Positions 47,701 through 57,740 of a DNA stretch of 64,000 bases are shown in pieces. A model generated the notes under the pieces. It saw only the letters and a program-made list of their open reading frames with translations. It had not been told where the DNA came from and did no database searches. The position numbers and the translations under genes are program-made. How positions within the stretch are numbered: position 1 is the first letter of the stretch; each line of letters opens with the position of its first letter. Source of the DNA: Halichondria panicea (lineage: Eukaryota; Porifera; Demospongiae; Suberitida; Halichondriidae); assembly GCF_963675165.1 (NCBI RefSeq), contig NC_087383.1:868001-932000 (forward strand). The letters are read 5' to 3'.

Positions 47701-48564
47701 CTGAATGGGGACAGTCCCCAGAACCAAATGTACCACAAAACTCAAGCACTCGTAACTGAATGGGGACAGTCCCCAGAACCAAATGTACCACAAAACTCAA
47801 GCACTCGTAACTGAATGGGGACAGTCCCCAGAACCAAATGTACCACAAAACTCAAGCACTCGTAACTGCATGGGGACAGTCCCCAGAACCAAATTTAATA
47901 CATACATAGACCTGTACGTACGTACAAGACCACAAAAACACGCAATTACAATAATTATGAAAGTTGCTATACATAGAATTTTAAAAGTGTAAGTAATGGT
48001 TGGATATAAAGCGCTGTACAACCCTCTGCCTAACATCAAAGATAAGCACACACCTCTTTCGAGTCATCTTCATGGAAGACTGCGTATTTCTTTGGAGGTC
48101 TTCTGTTCTTCATTTTGGGCCTAGAGGTAGTGAGGTGAGTCAGCTTGGGAGTCTCGGCAGCCAACACAGACAGCTGGGCAGAAAACAAGAGAAAAACTTG
48201 CACAGCTGTTGACAACATAGACTGGTTAAAATCAACTATCTAAGTATTAAAGGTAACCCTATGCCATAACAATAATAAATTTGTTGGGTAATAAAAATTT
48301 TAAAACAGGTTTTAATGCCTCACTTCATTGAAAGCCAGTGGATCTATTTTCACATCAGACTCGGCCTTGCCCTTCCCCCCTTTAGTGGCCTTAGCCGGTG
48401 GTGTGGGACCACGCCCATTAGGTATCGCCTCGTGCTTGTTCCCGTCCACCAGCATGGGCTTCATCTCTTCCTTTAGTGCCTTCATCCACTCGAGCATTTC
48501 GTCCTCCGTGTCCGAGTGAAGTACATAGCTCTTTGAGGAACTATCCGTTGCATCTCCCTTATCC

Positions 48565-48649
<85 letters not shown>

Positions 48650-50456
48650 CAATGTCATTTGAATGGATTTTAAATTCACAGGTAGCTATACATGTAATAT
48701 TTTGTTGTCATTTTCATTAATTCGATTTTTGTAATGGGAAACTCTGAAAACAAGTTATGAGGTGGCCAGTACACCACCTACTATTATATATGACCTCTTT
48801 GACCTTTCCTTTCTCTAACAAGAACGTGTTTGGCTTCTTCCATTCTTTGCCCTCCGTCTTGTAGCAAGACTCGTACTCGGGCAGACACAGGATGCCGACT
48901 GGACCCTTATCCTGTGAGGGTGTGTGGGTGTGTGTGTGTGGGAGTGTAAGGGTGTATGTGTGTGGGAATGTGAGGGTGTGTGTGGGTGGTGGGTGTGGGT
49001 ATGGGGAGGGTGATATGGGGGTCGTCTTGTGCTGTAGGGTTTGGACACTAATCACTAATAAGATAATACAACAACTACAAGTGTAGTAGAACGAAAATAG
49101 GCATGACAATTAACAGAGTGTGCAAACACTTGCTGTGTTGTGTGATACTACAAAGTGCTTAGGGAAGTAATGAAACCATTCCTTTACTGGCAGAGCTGCT
49201 GCCAACACCCAGACCACCTCTAATAGGGAGTTAGAGTTGGCATGGAGATTGTGTACAGCTCATGTAAGTGATCAAAATTACAAATAAAACAAAAATATAA
49301 GGATGCCTCACATACTGAAACCTATGAAAGTGGGCATTCCCTTAACAAAACGTGGCCTAATTAAACACCTAGAAGTGTTCTTACTTTGTTATGCTCTCCT
49401 TGCAATCATTAAGCAGTTACAGCTGGAATACACAGACACACAGTCAGCTTTTATTATGGCCTTGAGCCATAATTATAAGAACAACTCTATTAAGTATAAA
49501 GTGGCTATCACACTCCTAATGGGTCTATGGATACACCATGCTGAGAAAACTGACGTTTTTTTATCATATGCCTCCTGATAAAGCAACGAGTAGAAAACAG
49601 TGTTTCTTTTGTCGCCTTCGAAGATCGCCTATACCGACTGGGCCTTGAGGCATAATTTAGAACAACTCTAAAGTGACTATAGATGTATATATCACATATC
49701 CTCCTAATGGGTCTATGTATACACCGTGCTGAGAAAACTGATGTACTAGTTAATACAAATTGAAAGCAATTCCCTAACAGCACCATTAAGGTAATCAAAA
49801 CAGAGTTCTCATCTCGTCCATATGTCAACCCATCAACAATTGCAAACACACTCGTGTATACAGCAGTACCCAAACATCAACAGCACAGCAGTAACAATAC
49901 TTGTGACACACACATTGTGCCTTCACTGTTGACATACACCAAATATGGACATGCACAACAAGTAAACCTCTCTAGAGCTCTGATCAAACCTCTCATCTAG
50001 ATTCAAGCTCCCCCCAAATAATTATAGCCAGTACATAGCATCAGTTAGCACACAACTAGAACACTGTTGCTTACAATTATGGCATAATATGAAGTTAATG
50101 AAGCTAAAAATGTACCAAGGAGGTAGTCTTAAAAGGAGTATATAATATGGGTGTTGTGAAAATAGTGAGGAATTTCACTTAATAACAGTTAAATGTACTT
50201 ATAGCAGTTAGTAAAGGTGGCTTTCAATATCATTTTAGCACAGTGTTAATTTCTACACAGCTACTAATAATACTCACGTCTGGTTTCTTGTAGTAGAAAA
50301 GATAGTGATGATCTGCCACGAACCATCTCTTCCGCCAGTGGGAGGTCACTCCGCTACCTCCCTGTTTGTAGAGCCAGCCCACCTTACGAGGGCTCTCAAA
50401 TCCGTTGGCAGCAGGGCCGTCCGACTGTGTGTGTGTGTGTGTGTGTGTGTGTGGGG

Positions 50457-50509
<53 letters not shown>

Positions 50510-50510
50510 G

Positions 50511-50588
<78 letters not shown>

Positions 50589-51314
50589 ACGTGTGTGTGT
50601 GGGTGCGTGTGTGTGTGTGGGGGGGGGTACTAAATCATCTTAAAGGTGTGTGCATACAATAGACATCTATCTATGGAGGAGACATACACACATGCATTAC
50701 AATTATTATAAAAAAGGAAGTAGAATAGGTAGGTATACAATGATGCATGTGTTTTAAGAAGAAAAATCTCCATACATGCCATGCCACTGTTATTTTAACA
50801 CTATGACTGTTTGTTGTATAATCGCTACCTGTGTTGGGAGGAAATGATCGACTGTGGCCTAATTGCTCACACAATGATCACAAAAGACTGACTCCATTGG
50901 TCAATGGATGTTCACACGATGTACAAAATGTACAGTTTAATAACAATATTGTACTAGTAAAGCTAGTTAACAGCCACCGATTGTCCTACAACCTTTACAT
51001 GGACACTACAACTCACACTCAACTTTGCTTAAAGTGTGGTCAAGAAAATAACGAGATTCTAACTAGCGTGCTAACGAGTATTAATGAGTAGCTGTAATAA
51101 AGTTCAAGCTCATCAGCTGCATATTAAACCAGTGACCCTGTACACACAGTGCTTTACCCTAGAGGCAATGGCTATTGGTTACCATGGAGGTAGGCTCCAA
51201 GAAGCTATACAACACCTGCTATATAACTAACAGACACTATGCAACTCCTCTGTGTTTGGCCAGAGATGGGACACACCCACTTTTACATGCAACTTGTGTA
51301 CTTACTTTAGACAT
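44726..51314 (-). CDS. PH-domain, proline-rich, coiled-coil adaptor-like protein
   Basis: Eight exons (51306-51314, 50278-50424, 48804-48911, 48324-48563, 48054-48173, 47158-47331, 45327-46871, 44726-44977) give 864 residues. Residues about 15-125 are a pleckstrin-homology domain: GWLYKQGG, HWRKRWFV, LFYYKK, then EMLEWMKAL with the invariant Trp. PH domains bind phosphoinositides or proteins at membranes. Proline-rich SH3-ligand-like runs follow (PPPSPTASHKPLPTPPTPSP; KPTPPRKPSKERPLPPRKPS), then a long acidic, repetitive D/N/K stretch (KTNDDP, KANDNP), Ser-rich regions and a C-terminal coiled coil (about 805-860). It is likely a signalling scaffold, but I cannot name an orthologue. All seven introns are phase 0. 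The first coding exon is just ATG TCT AAA. Introns 1-3 have CA or CT repeats at their acceptors. Confidence 0.85.
45225..45292. repeat. Single unit related to the ELP1-intron minisatellite
   Basis: GGCCCATAACCTGGCTGTAT followed by TTATAGAGGGTTG matches the repeat unit at 33661-34610. It lies in the last intron of the PH gene, so the unit existed as a dispersed sequence before amplification in ELP1. Confidence 0.65.
47020..47107. mobile_element. TACCGTATAGCGGG-family fragment (PH gene intron 6)
   Basis: AACCCACGAAATTTATTT inside and a right end GAAAATTTCACGCTATACGG. The left terminus is missing. Confidence 0.55.
47508..47893. repeat. 55-bp minisatellite, seven units (PH gene intron 5)
   Basis: Seven near-identical head-to-tail units containing TGTACCACAAAACTCAAGCA, CTCGTAACTGAATGGGGACA and GTCCCCAGAACC. 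GGGGACAGTCCCC is itself a palindrome in each unit. Homogeneity indicates recent expansion. Confidence 0.95.
48564..48650. repeat. CT microsatellite serving as polypyrimidine tract (PH gene intron 3)
   Basis: (GA)n on the plus strand, so (CT)n in the transcript, followed at once by TTACAG/GATAAG. The repeat takes the place of the polypyrimidine tract before exon 4. Confidence 0.9.
50425..50630. repeat. GT/CA microsatellite at the acceptor of PH gene exon 2
   Basis: About 200 bp of (GT)n on the plus strand with GGGGG interruptions. In the transcript it is (CA)n running into CACACAG/TCGGAC. Confidence 0.9.
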
Positions 51315-51592
51315 TTCTAGCTCCCTCTGATACGATTCTCCAGTACTGGCAGTAGCCTTGCTTTCACACTATCCAGAAATATGTGTACTGTGATGCTGCA
51401 TTCACTGTACAGTGTATAGTGACTGAAACTGGATGCTTCTCAACTTCACTTCCTTGAGTCACAACTTCCTAGTCGAAGTCATAAAAATAATTATGTAGCT
51501 ATTACTACTTTTAAAGTTAACGATCTTTACCAAAAACACGTGTTGCTAAATTAAAAACCTATCTATACTGTGTTGTCAGACAAAAAAGCGAG
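51315..51592. promoter_or_regulatory. Divergent promoter, PH-domain gene / NSA2
   Basis: 278 bp between opposed ATGs. No TATA box or named motif stands out. Both genes begin with very short coding exons (nine and three bases), so the true transcription starts and 5' UTRs lie within this stretch. Confidence 0.5.
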
Positions 51593-54346
51593 ATGGTAAG
51601 CTTCTGTGGTACCTATCATCTAAGTAGAGGTTAACTGTGTGTTTTGGTCTCTTTATACAGCCGCAGAACGAGTACATAGAGCAGTTTAGAAAACGCCATG
51701 GCTACAAATACGATTACTTCGAGAAAAAGTGAGTTTTGAGTCAGTTTAAAGTGTTTGTGTTGATGCTTTGTCGTGCACAGACGTAAGAAGGAGTCGAGAG
51801 AGCCTCACACTAGAGCAGAGCACATCCGGAAGCTACACGGACTCAAGTAAGGCCGTCATAAAGGGGTAACCCACAAAAATTGGCCGTATATAAACTCTAG
51901 CCTCGGTATAATTATACTCACTGCTTGTAGTCATATTTTATTACTTGTCGCTACAGCTGATTAATGTGTTATTGTTAACCCTTAGATTTTATTGTTAATA
52001 GCCACCTGCCTTGTACGTTTATTGCCTACAATAACTATAGTTTAAGTTAATTCATGTACTGGCCTGGTTACAATCATGTATACCAGGGTGTCATACAGGG
52101 GGGGGGGGGGGGGGGATATCCCCCCCTAGCTCCAATTTCCCCCCCCTTTCAATTATGACTGAGTGTCCATAGCTGGGTATTGAAATAACAGTTGACCTTT
52201 TTTTAGCAACATTTTCTGGTTACTTTTCTCATTTCCCCCCTCAACTTCAAAATCCTGTATGACACCCTGTATACCATGGCAAATGTTGGTGTGTTTTCCT
52301 TTTAACTGGCCTGTTGGTTAACTCATGGCCAATGGTGTCTATACCGTATAGCTGGTAATTTTTGTACAAACGACCCATTTCGTATTTTTAATTTTCGTAC
52401 AGCTCAGGATAGTCGTTGAATCTATTGCCTATTGCGGTAAAAGTAGTTTTTTTTCCCGTATGATGCTCTTCAATACGAAATTTACAAAAATAACCCGCTA
52501 TACGGTATTACCATCTTAGAATTAACCTAATATATCTCTGCTCTCCCCAGGGCCAAGTTGTATAATCGCAAACGCTACACCGAAAAGATTGAGATGAAGA
52601 AGAAGATAAGAATGCACGAGATGAAGGAGACAAAGAACAAGAAAGAAGATGTCGTACCAAAGGGTGCAGTGCCTGCATATCTCTTGGACAGGTAGGTTAG
52701 AGCCTCGATATGTAGCCGCCCTCATTATGTCCTATTCTGTGTACAGAGAAGGACAGTCGAGAGCTAAAGTGTTGAGCAACATGGTCAAGCAGAAGAGGAA
52801 AGAAAAGGCGGTAAACAATGCACTGATATTCAACACACGGTGACTACGTGTCACTAGTAAAATTAGCTGTTTGATAGTGTTTATTTTAGATTACTGAAAT
52901 TACTGTGAGCATACTACATTCTTACTGTGTTCCAATCGCTTGGATGAATTTGGACTTCGATATTGCAGGTTCAACCAAATTCACCTTTTGCAAAAGCCTT
53001 GCACTTTTTTGTGTATATTGTGTAGAGATGTTACCTCTTCATTTGACCAGTCCACTTATAGTATATCTCATTACCTGTAGGGCAAATGGACTGTCCCCCT
53101 CCCCAAAGTAAGAGCAGTCGGTGAGGACGAGGTATTCAGAGTGCTACAAACAGGCAAGAGAAAGAAGAAGTCTTGGAAACGAATGGTCACTAAAGTTACG
53201 TTTGTCGGAGAAGGCTTCACAAGAAAACCACCAAAGTTTGAGCGATTCATTCGACCAATGGCGCTTCGGTTCAAGAAGGCACATGTTACTCATCCTGAAC
53301 TAAAGGCGACCTTCTGTCTGCCTTTGATTGGTGTCAAGAAGAACCCGCAGAGTCCAATGTATACTCAGCTAGGGGTCATCACCAAGGGAACAGTGATAGA
53401 GGTCAATATCAGTGAGCTGGGACTAGTCACTCAGAGTGGAAAAGTTGTGTGGGGTACGTTCAAGTACAACAGTAGCAGGCTGTGTACAGTATGTACTTCA
53501 TTTACTGTTTCCATTGTACACAGTAAAATAGTGATTTTTAACGTTCTGCAAGTAATAGCTTGCAATAATTCTGTGTCACATGATATATGTACCTGTGCAC
53601 ATGATACCTGTGTACCCAGAGGAGGTACGACAGGCGTGGTTTAGCCCTAGCAATTAGTCTTGATTGAACACTACAACGTTATATGCCGAGTTTAATTAGA
53701 GGCTAATTGCTTGAGCTGCACCGCGCCTGTCGTACCTCCTCTGCTGTGTCCCTGTACAAAGGTACGTGACACAATTAATATGCTATACATTTAATAATAC
53801 AATTATCACTACTTGAACAATGAAAGCACCGCAGGTGCTGATGCCTCGGTGGAGGTGCCAAAGCTACATAACATAAAACTACTAATAGCTAGCTTTTATC
53901 ATAGAACTGTTCTATCCATGCTTTTATACACACATTTATCATGATGAACATTTTTGCATGCAATCACAGGGAAAATCAAATAGTGGGTAATGATCGACCA
54001 TTGATTGTTGTTAAAAACGATCGATGCCAAAAGTTCAAGTCTAAATTAATGGCTGCAAGTCAGCAGAGCGTTGTAGCTCTTTTCTCACTCTTGCAGCTAC
54101 CAATAGCTAGCGTTATAGTGCAGAGCTAACTACTAAGTAGAGTAGTAACACTCGGTGAACACAAGGTTTGCTACGGACTCTTCTGAAAAGGCTGCAATGG
54201 CATTCTAAGTAAGCAAAACTAGGCATAACTCGAGAACGAAGTTTTATTTTGCAAATACACAAATAGCATGCCAAGAAAACATGACTAGAAGCCTATATAG
54301 AAACTCTTACTTGCACTTCATTGATCCTTAAGCAGCTGAAATAGTC

Positions 54347-54380
<34 letters not shown>

Positions 54381-54624
54381 ACCGTATACCTCGCTTGCGC
54401 ATGATTAATATGCTATACAATCATGCAAGTAACACTACTTGAACATTAATTGGAATCACTAGTTCACTGTACAATGGAAACAGTAATGAAGTACATACAT
54501 ACAATAACTTGAAAGCCTGCTACTCTTGTACTTAATAACCTAATGTCCTTGTGCAGGTAAATACGCTCAAGTCACCAACAACCCAGAGAACGATGGCTGT
54601 ATCAATGCAGTACTGCTAGTGTGA
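51593..54624 (+). CDS. NSA2: Ribosome biogenesis protein NSA2
   Basis: Seven exons (51593-51595, 51661-51728, 51781-51846, 52551-52691, 52747-52810, 53081-53453, 54557-54624) give exactly 260 residues, the length of NSA2 in other eukaryotes. It is a nuclear pre-60S assembly factor needed for 27S rRNA processing. [20 protein letters not shown], the basic middle, and the C-terminal S8e-like fold ([50 protein letters not shown]) are almost textbook. The first coding exon is the ATG alone, split by an intron. Introns 3 and 6 contain three inverted-repeat elements. Confidence 0.98.
52085..52268. mobile_element. AGGGTGTCATACAGG element with 7-bp target duplication (NSA2 intron 3)
   Basis: 184 bp, ends AGGGTGTCATACAGG and CCTGTATGACACCCT, flanked by GTATACC on both sides (52078-52084, 52269-52275). 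The interior has a long G run next to a C run (about 52098-52145). AGGGTGTC-type ends with 7-8 base duplications are hAT-like. Confidence 0.85.
52342..52507. mobile_element. TACCGTATAGCGGG element (NSA2 intron 3)
   Basis: Ends TACCGTATAGCTGGTAATTT and AAATAACCCGCTATACGGTA (one base short of mirror). The interior differs from the other copies (TTTCGTATTTTTAATTTTCG), so this is a separate subfamily with shared termini. Confidence 0.8.
53617..53743. mobile_element. CAGAGGAGGTACGACA element (NSA2 intron 6)
   Basis: 127 bp with ends CAGAGGAGGTACGACAGGCG and CGCCTGTCGTACCTCCTCTG. Flanks CTGTGTACC and CTGTGTCCC match at eight of nine bases, fitting a 9-bp duplication. Confidence 0.85.
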
Positions 54625-54714
54625 ACTAGCTATAATAATATAATAATAACTATTATGATATAATGTATACACATGCATTCAATTAAGTTCAGTTGTTGTA
54701 TTTTTATTTGTGCC

Positions 54715-55892
54715 GTTCATTGATATTGACAAATCCTTGTGGACAATAAAATATTTTGATTGCAATTTTACAAACATTAATTTTTTGACAATGTAAATAT
54801 ACAGCTATATAATATATAGTCAGAATCAGTAGATTCCATTCTAGTGCTGTAACAGTCAGGTGAGAGTGTCCTAGCACCATGAGGAGGGAGTTGGGATGTA
54901 GGTGGAGTCTCAGGAAGTCTGACCACACCTCCACATTGGAGCTCAAGTCATCGTCCATATCCTGTCAGGGGAGGGATTATAAAGTGCATTGTTGAACTAC
55001 ACAAACTACTGTATAATGGAAAATTTGCCAGGTCATGTTATTAATTGGTGAATGAACCAACTCAGCAATGATGTTGTGTCCACCGGAAAATAGTAGTCTT
55101 CGGAAAATTCGCAAAACCGCCAAATGTTCAGTATCATTCCAGGAGTTATTCCTGTTCATACATGTAGCTAGCTAATAGAAAGCGAATTACCTCTTCTTAC
55201 CACAACCATACAATAATGCTATTCTAGTTTACTTCTGTGCGAAAAAAGGACAAAGAAAACACGGACTGTCACAGTACTATAATAACATGTTGTGTGGAGT
55301 CACCTTGACAAGTGAGCTTATTATGCGGGGGTTGCATTTCAGTGAGTCAAAGGATTTCAAAAGCTTCTAGCTGTCATCAAAATCTCTTGATATAAGGAAA
55401 TTAAACTTCCCCACATAAATATATAGCTAGGCAACAGGTGAACACCTTCAAATAGAAGCCTGGAATAGATTCCTGTTCATACGTAGCTAGCTAATAGAAA
55501 GCGAACCTCTTCTTACCACAACCATACAATAATGCTATTCTAGTTTACTTCTGTGCGAAAAAAGGGCAAAGAAAACACAGACTGTCACAGTACTATAATA
55601 ATGTGTTGTGTAGAGTCACCTTGACAAGTGAGCTTAATATGCGGAGGTTGCATTTCAGTGAATCAAAGGATTTCTAGCTGTCATCAAAATCTATTGATAT
55701 AAGGCAATTAAACTTCCCCACATAAATATGTAGCTAGGTAACAGGTGAACACCTTCAAATAGAAGCCTGGAATAGTCAACCCTTCAACTCTTTCATCAGA
55801 TCCGGCCACAAAATTCCTACCTGCAGGTTCCACAGGTGTGTGCCAATGAAGTTGGAATAATGTCCACACTGAATGGTGATCACTTCAGACAT
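54715..55892 (-). pseudogene. MSTO1 scrap copy (parts of exons 12, 5 and 1 only)
   Basis: In minus-strand order: exon 1 with its ATG (55890-55892) and CAG/GTAGGAA donor, then about 860 bases of intron-like sequence including a tandem duplication, then exon 5 (about 54862-54962), joined directly to the tail of the last exon and 3' flank (54715-54858). Exons 2-4 and 6-11 are missing. It is the degenerate partner of the intact gene at 57741-61556. Exon 1 codons are unchanged, so loss of the rest is recent or exon 1 overlaps a constrained promoter. Confidence 0.85.
55155..55775. repeat. Twofold 300-bp tandem repeat inside the MSTO1 scrap
   Basis: CTTCTTACCACAACCATACA, GACTGTCACAGTACTATAAT and TTCAAATAGAAGCCTGGAAT each occur twice about 310 bases apart. 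A third, partial match lies in MSTO1 intron 3 (about 60985-61095). Confidence 0.8.
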
Positions 55893-56161
55893 AATTATTT
55901 GGAGGTTTGTGACGGCCATTAATCAAAGCACGATTCCTCAAGCGATCTACATGCACCTGCGCAAACATTTCGCTCCTTGTTAATACTATACAGTCATAAC
56001 ATGTAACAAGGTTGTTTTCTGTCACATAATTATTAATAGTGTATTTTAGTGTCAAGTGAAGCCCCTGTGTGCTATTTAATATTAATAGCGGTGGATAGTA
56101 TATAAAGGTGCCCTAAAATGTTACGTTCACTCAATTTCATTAAGATCAGAAAATTAAAGCC
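55893..56161. promoter_or_regulatory. Divergent promoter, MSTO1 scrap / secreted gene A
   Basis: 269 bp. TATAAAGG at 56101-56108, about 60 bases before the ATG of gene A, with GTGGATAGTATATAAAGGTG conserved in the sister unit. The pair as a whole is the duplicate of 61557-61859. Confidence 0.65.
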
Positions 56162-57169
56162 ATGGAAGTAGTGACTCTGCTGTTTCTGCTCGGTACTGCA
56201 GGATATGTCCATGCAGACTGCTATCCCGGTGATACTGCCTACACTGCAATCATTCAAAATGTATACCATGGAGTTACATCAGACAACATAGTGCTGAGCG
56301 GAACTGATCAACTCCCAGGAACGATAAACAGAAAACAGCTGTGCGATAGGCTCACATCTCATCACAATAATGGAATAAACACTGGAATGGCAAAAACAAA
56401 CCAAGACTTTCTTGGAAATGGCTACATTTCGTCCTCTCAATGTCAAAATGCTCTCACCTACACTCAAGGCTACAACAGCATCACTGGCTGGCAGCGATGG
56501 GATGGTTACCATAGCGGCAAGTGGTATAATACAGTCAATGGAGGTGATAATGATGGTGCCCAATGGAATGCTCCATATTCAACATCAGACGCAAACCATG
56601 TGTATGCTGTACAGTCAGTACGATTCGATTCTGCATATCACATAAATAACTGCCACACCAAGTATTCTGGAGTCACCTGTCGCTATGGATGGATTCAATC
56701 TGGAACTGGGGTAAGTTCTGATACAGCCAGCTAGCTGATAATAAGTAATTAACGCGGTGAAATCAGTAAACTTGAAAACTACGTCATCCATGTTTTGGAT
56801 GCATGCATGAATTTTTTTTCATGTAAGTAAAACTTAATAAGAAATTAAAAACACAACAACAGATGATACATTTTCTTTCTATGCATGCAGGTGCAGTATG
56901 TGTGGGGATGGAACCCAAAGGATGACCATTGCCAGAATGGACATAGAGGTGCAGTTGTGGGTTTCACTTTCACTGTTGGACAGAGCCAATATTGCATTGT
57001 GTGGGTGACCGAAGAGGAGGCCTTCCTGGAGTGTGTCAAGAATGGCTGCAGGACCAGCACCACCAGCGGTGCTCTAGCCTCAGAGGGATATGGTCAGTGG
57101 AATATCGGTGTGCCGCCACCAGTGGTGCTCCAGCCTCAGAGGATCCGGAATTCTAACACTGTGTACTAA
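56162..57169 (+). CDS. Secreted cysteine-rich protein A, unrecognised family, intact
   Basis: Two exons (56162-56710, 56891-57169), phase 0 intron, 275 residues. Signal peptide 1-18 (MEVVTLLFLLGTAGYVHA), then ADCYPGD. The mature part is rich in Gly, Tyr, Trp, Asn and Ser with spaced cysteines (DCYP, QLCDRL, SSQCQ, NNCHTKYSGVTCRYGW, DHCQNG, YCIVW, LECVKNGC). Several Trp/Gly motifs (GWQRWDGYHSGKWY) suggest a compact extracellular beta-rich or lectin-like fold, but I know no matching family and assign no activity. The last 18 residues, after EGYGQW, are a read-on absent from sister B. TATA-driven. Confidence 0.75.
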
Positions 57170-57356
57170 AATAATGTAGATATATAGTTAGCTGTCATGC
57201 TTTACAATCTACAAAATGACTGGGTATACGTAGATCTCTATATAGATTGTTTTTTTTAGTTTAGAAAAAACATTATAATTGATAATTACACGTCTGTCTC
57301 TTAGTTATTATAGTGGACGAACAGTACAAAAAATAAACAGTTATCATTTCTTTGTG

Positions 57357-57520
57357 TCAGCTGATTTTTTTTTGTTTTTCTCTCATGATGTCAGCGTCAC
57401 GTTCCTTCCTTGAATCCAGCCCCTGCGCCTTGTTGCCACCCTCTGTGCTTGCCTTGCCCTTGCCCAGGGCTGCCTGCTTCTTGGCATTCCTGGCTCTTGC
57501 CAACTCTCTCTGGTTGCCTC
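57357..57520 (-). CDS. SERF-family 3' exon (small EDRK-rich factor-like)
   Basis: After an acceptor at 57521 (CATGCAG) the frame reads GGNQRELARARNAKKQAALG, ending with DADIMREKQKKIS and a stop at 57357-57359. This matches SERF1/2 (RGNQRELARQKN through IMQQKQKK), small basic modifiers of amyloid aggregation. In animals the first exon encodes only M-x-R; I find no such exon with a donor between 57521 and 57741. The first exon may lie farther off, or this is a piece cut by the local duplication. Confidence 0.7.
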
Positions 57521-57539
57521 CTGCATGGGGAAACAACGT

Positions 57540-57645
57540 AGCGTCAAATTGGAAATTTGGCAGGTGTTTTAATTTGGCGATTTGTTATTAATTTTATTCC
57601 GAAGATCGCCAAATTTAAAACCGCCAAATTTAAGTTTTCATTGAT
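57540..57645. repeat. AAATTTGGC inverted repeat
   Basis: TTGGAAATTTGGCAGG, TTTAATTTGGCGATTTG and ATCGCCAAATTTAAAACCGC form an inverted-repeat cluster related to 31765-31912. It sits where the missing SERF first exon would be expected. Confidence 0.55.
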
Positions 57646-57740
57646 GTTGACAAATCCTTGTAGGCAATAAAATATTTTGATTGCAATTAATTTTTACAAA
57701 GATTGTTTGGAAAACAAGACAATGTGTAACAATTATACAG

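Noticed and set aside
52098-52145. G run next to C run as a G-quadruplex regulator of NSA2
   Set aside because: It is the interior of a small inverted-repeat element. Nothing ties it to NSA2 expression.
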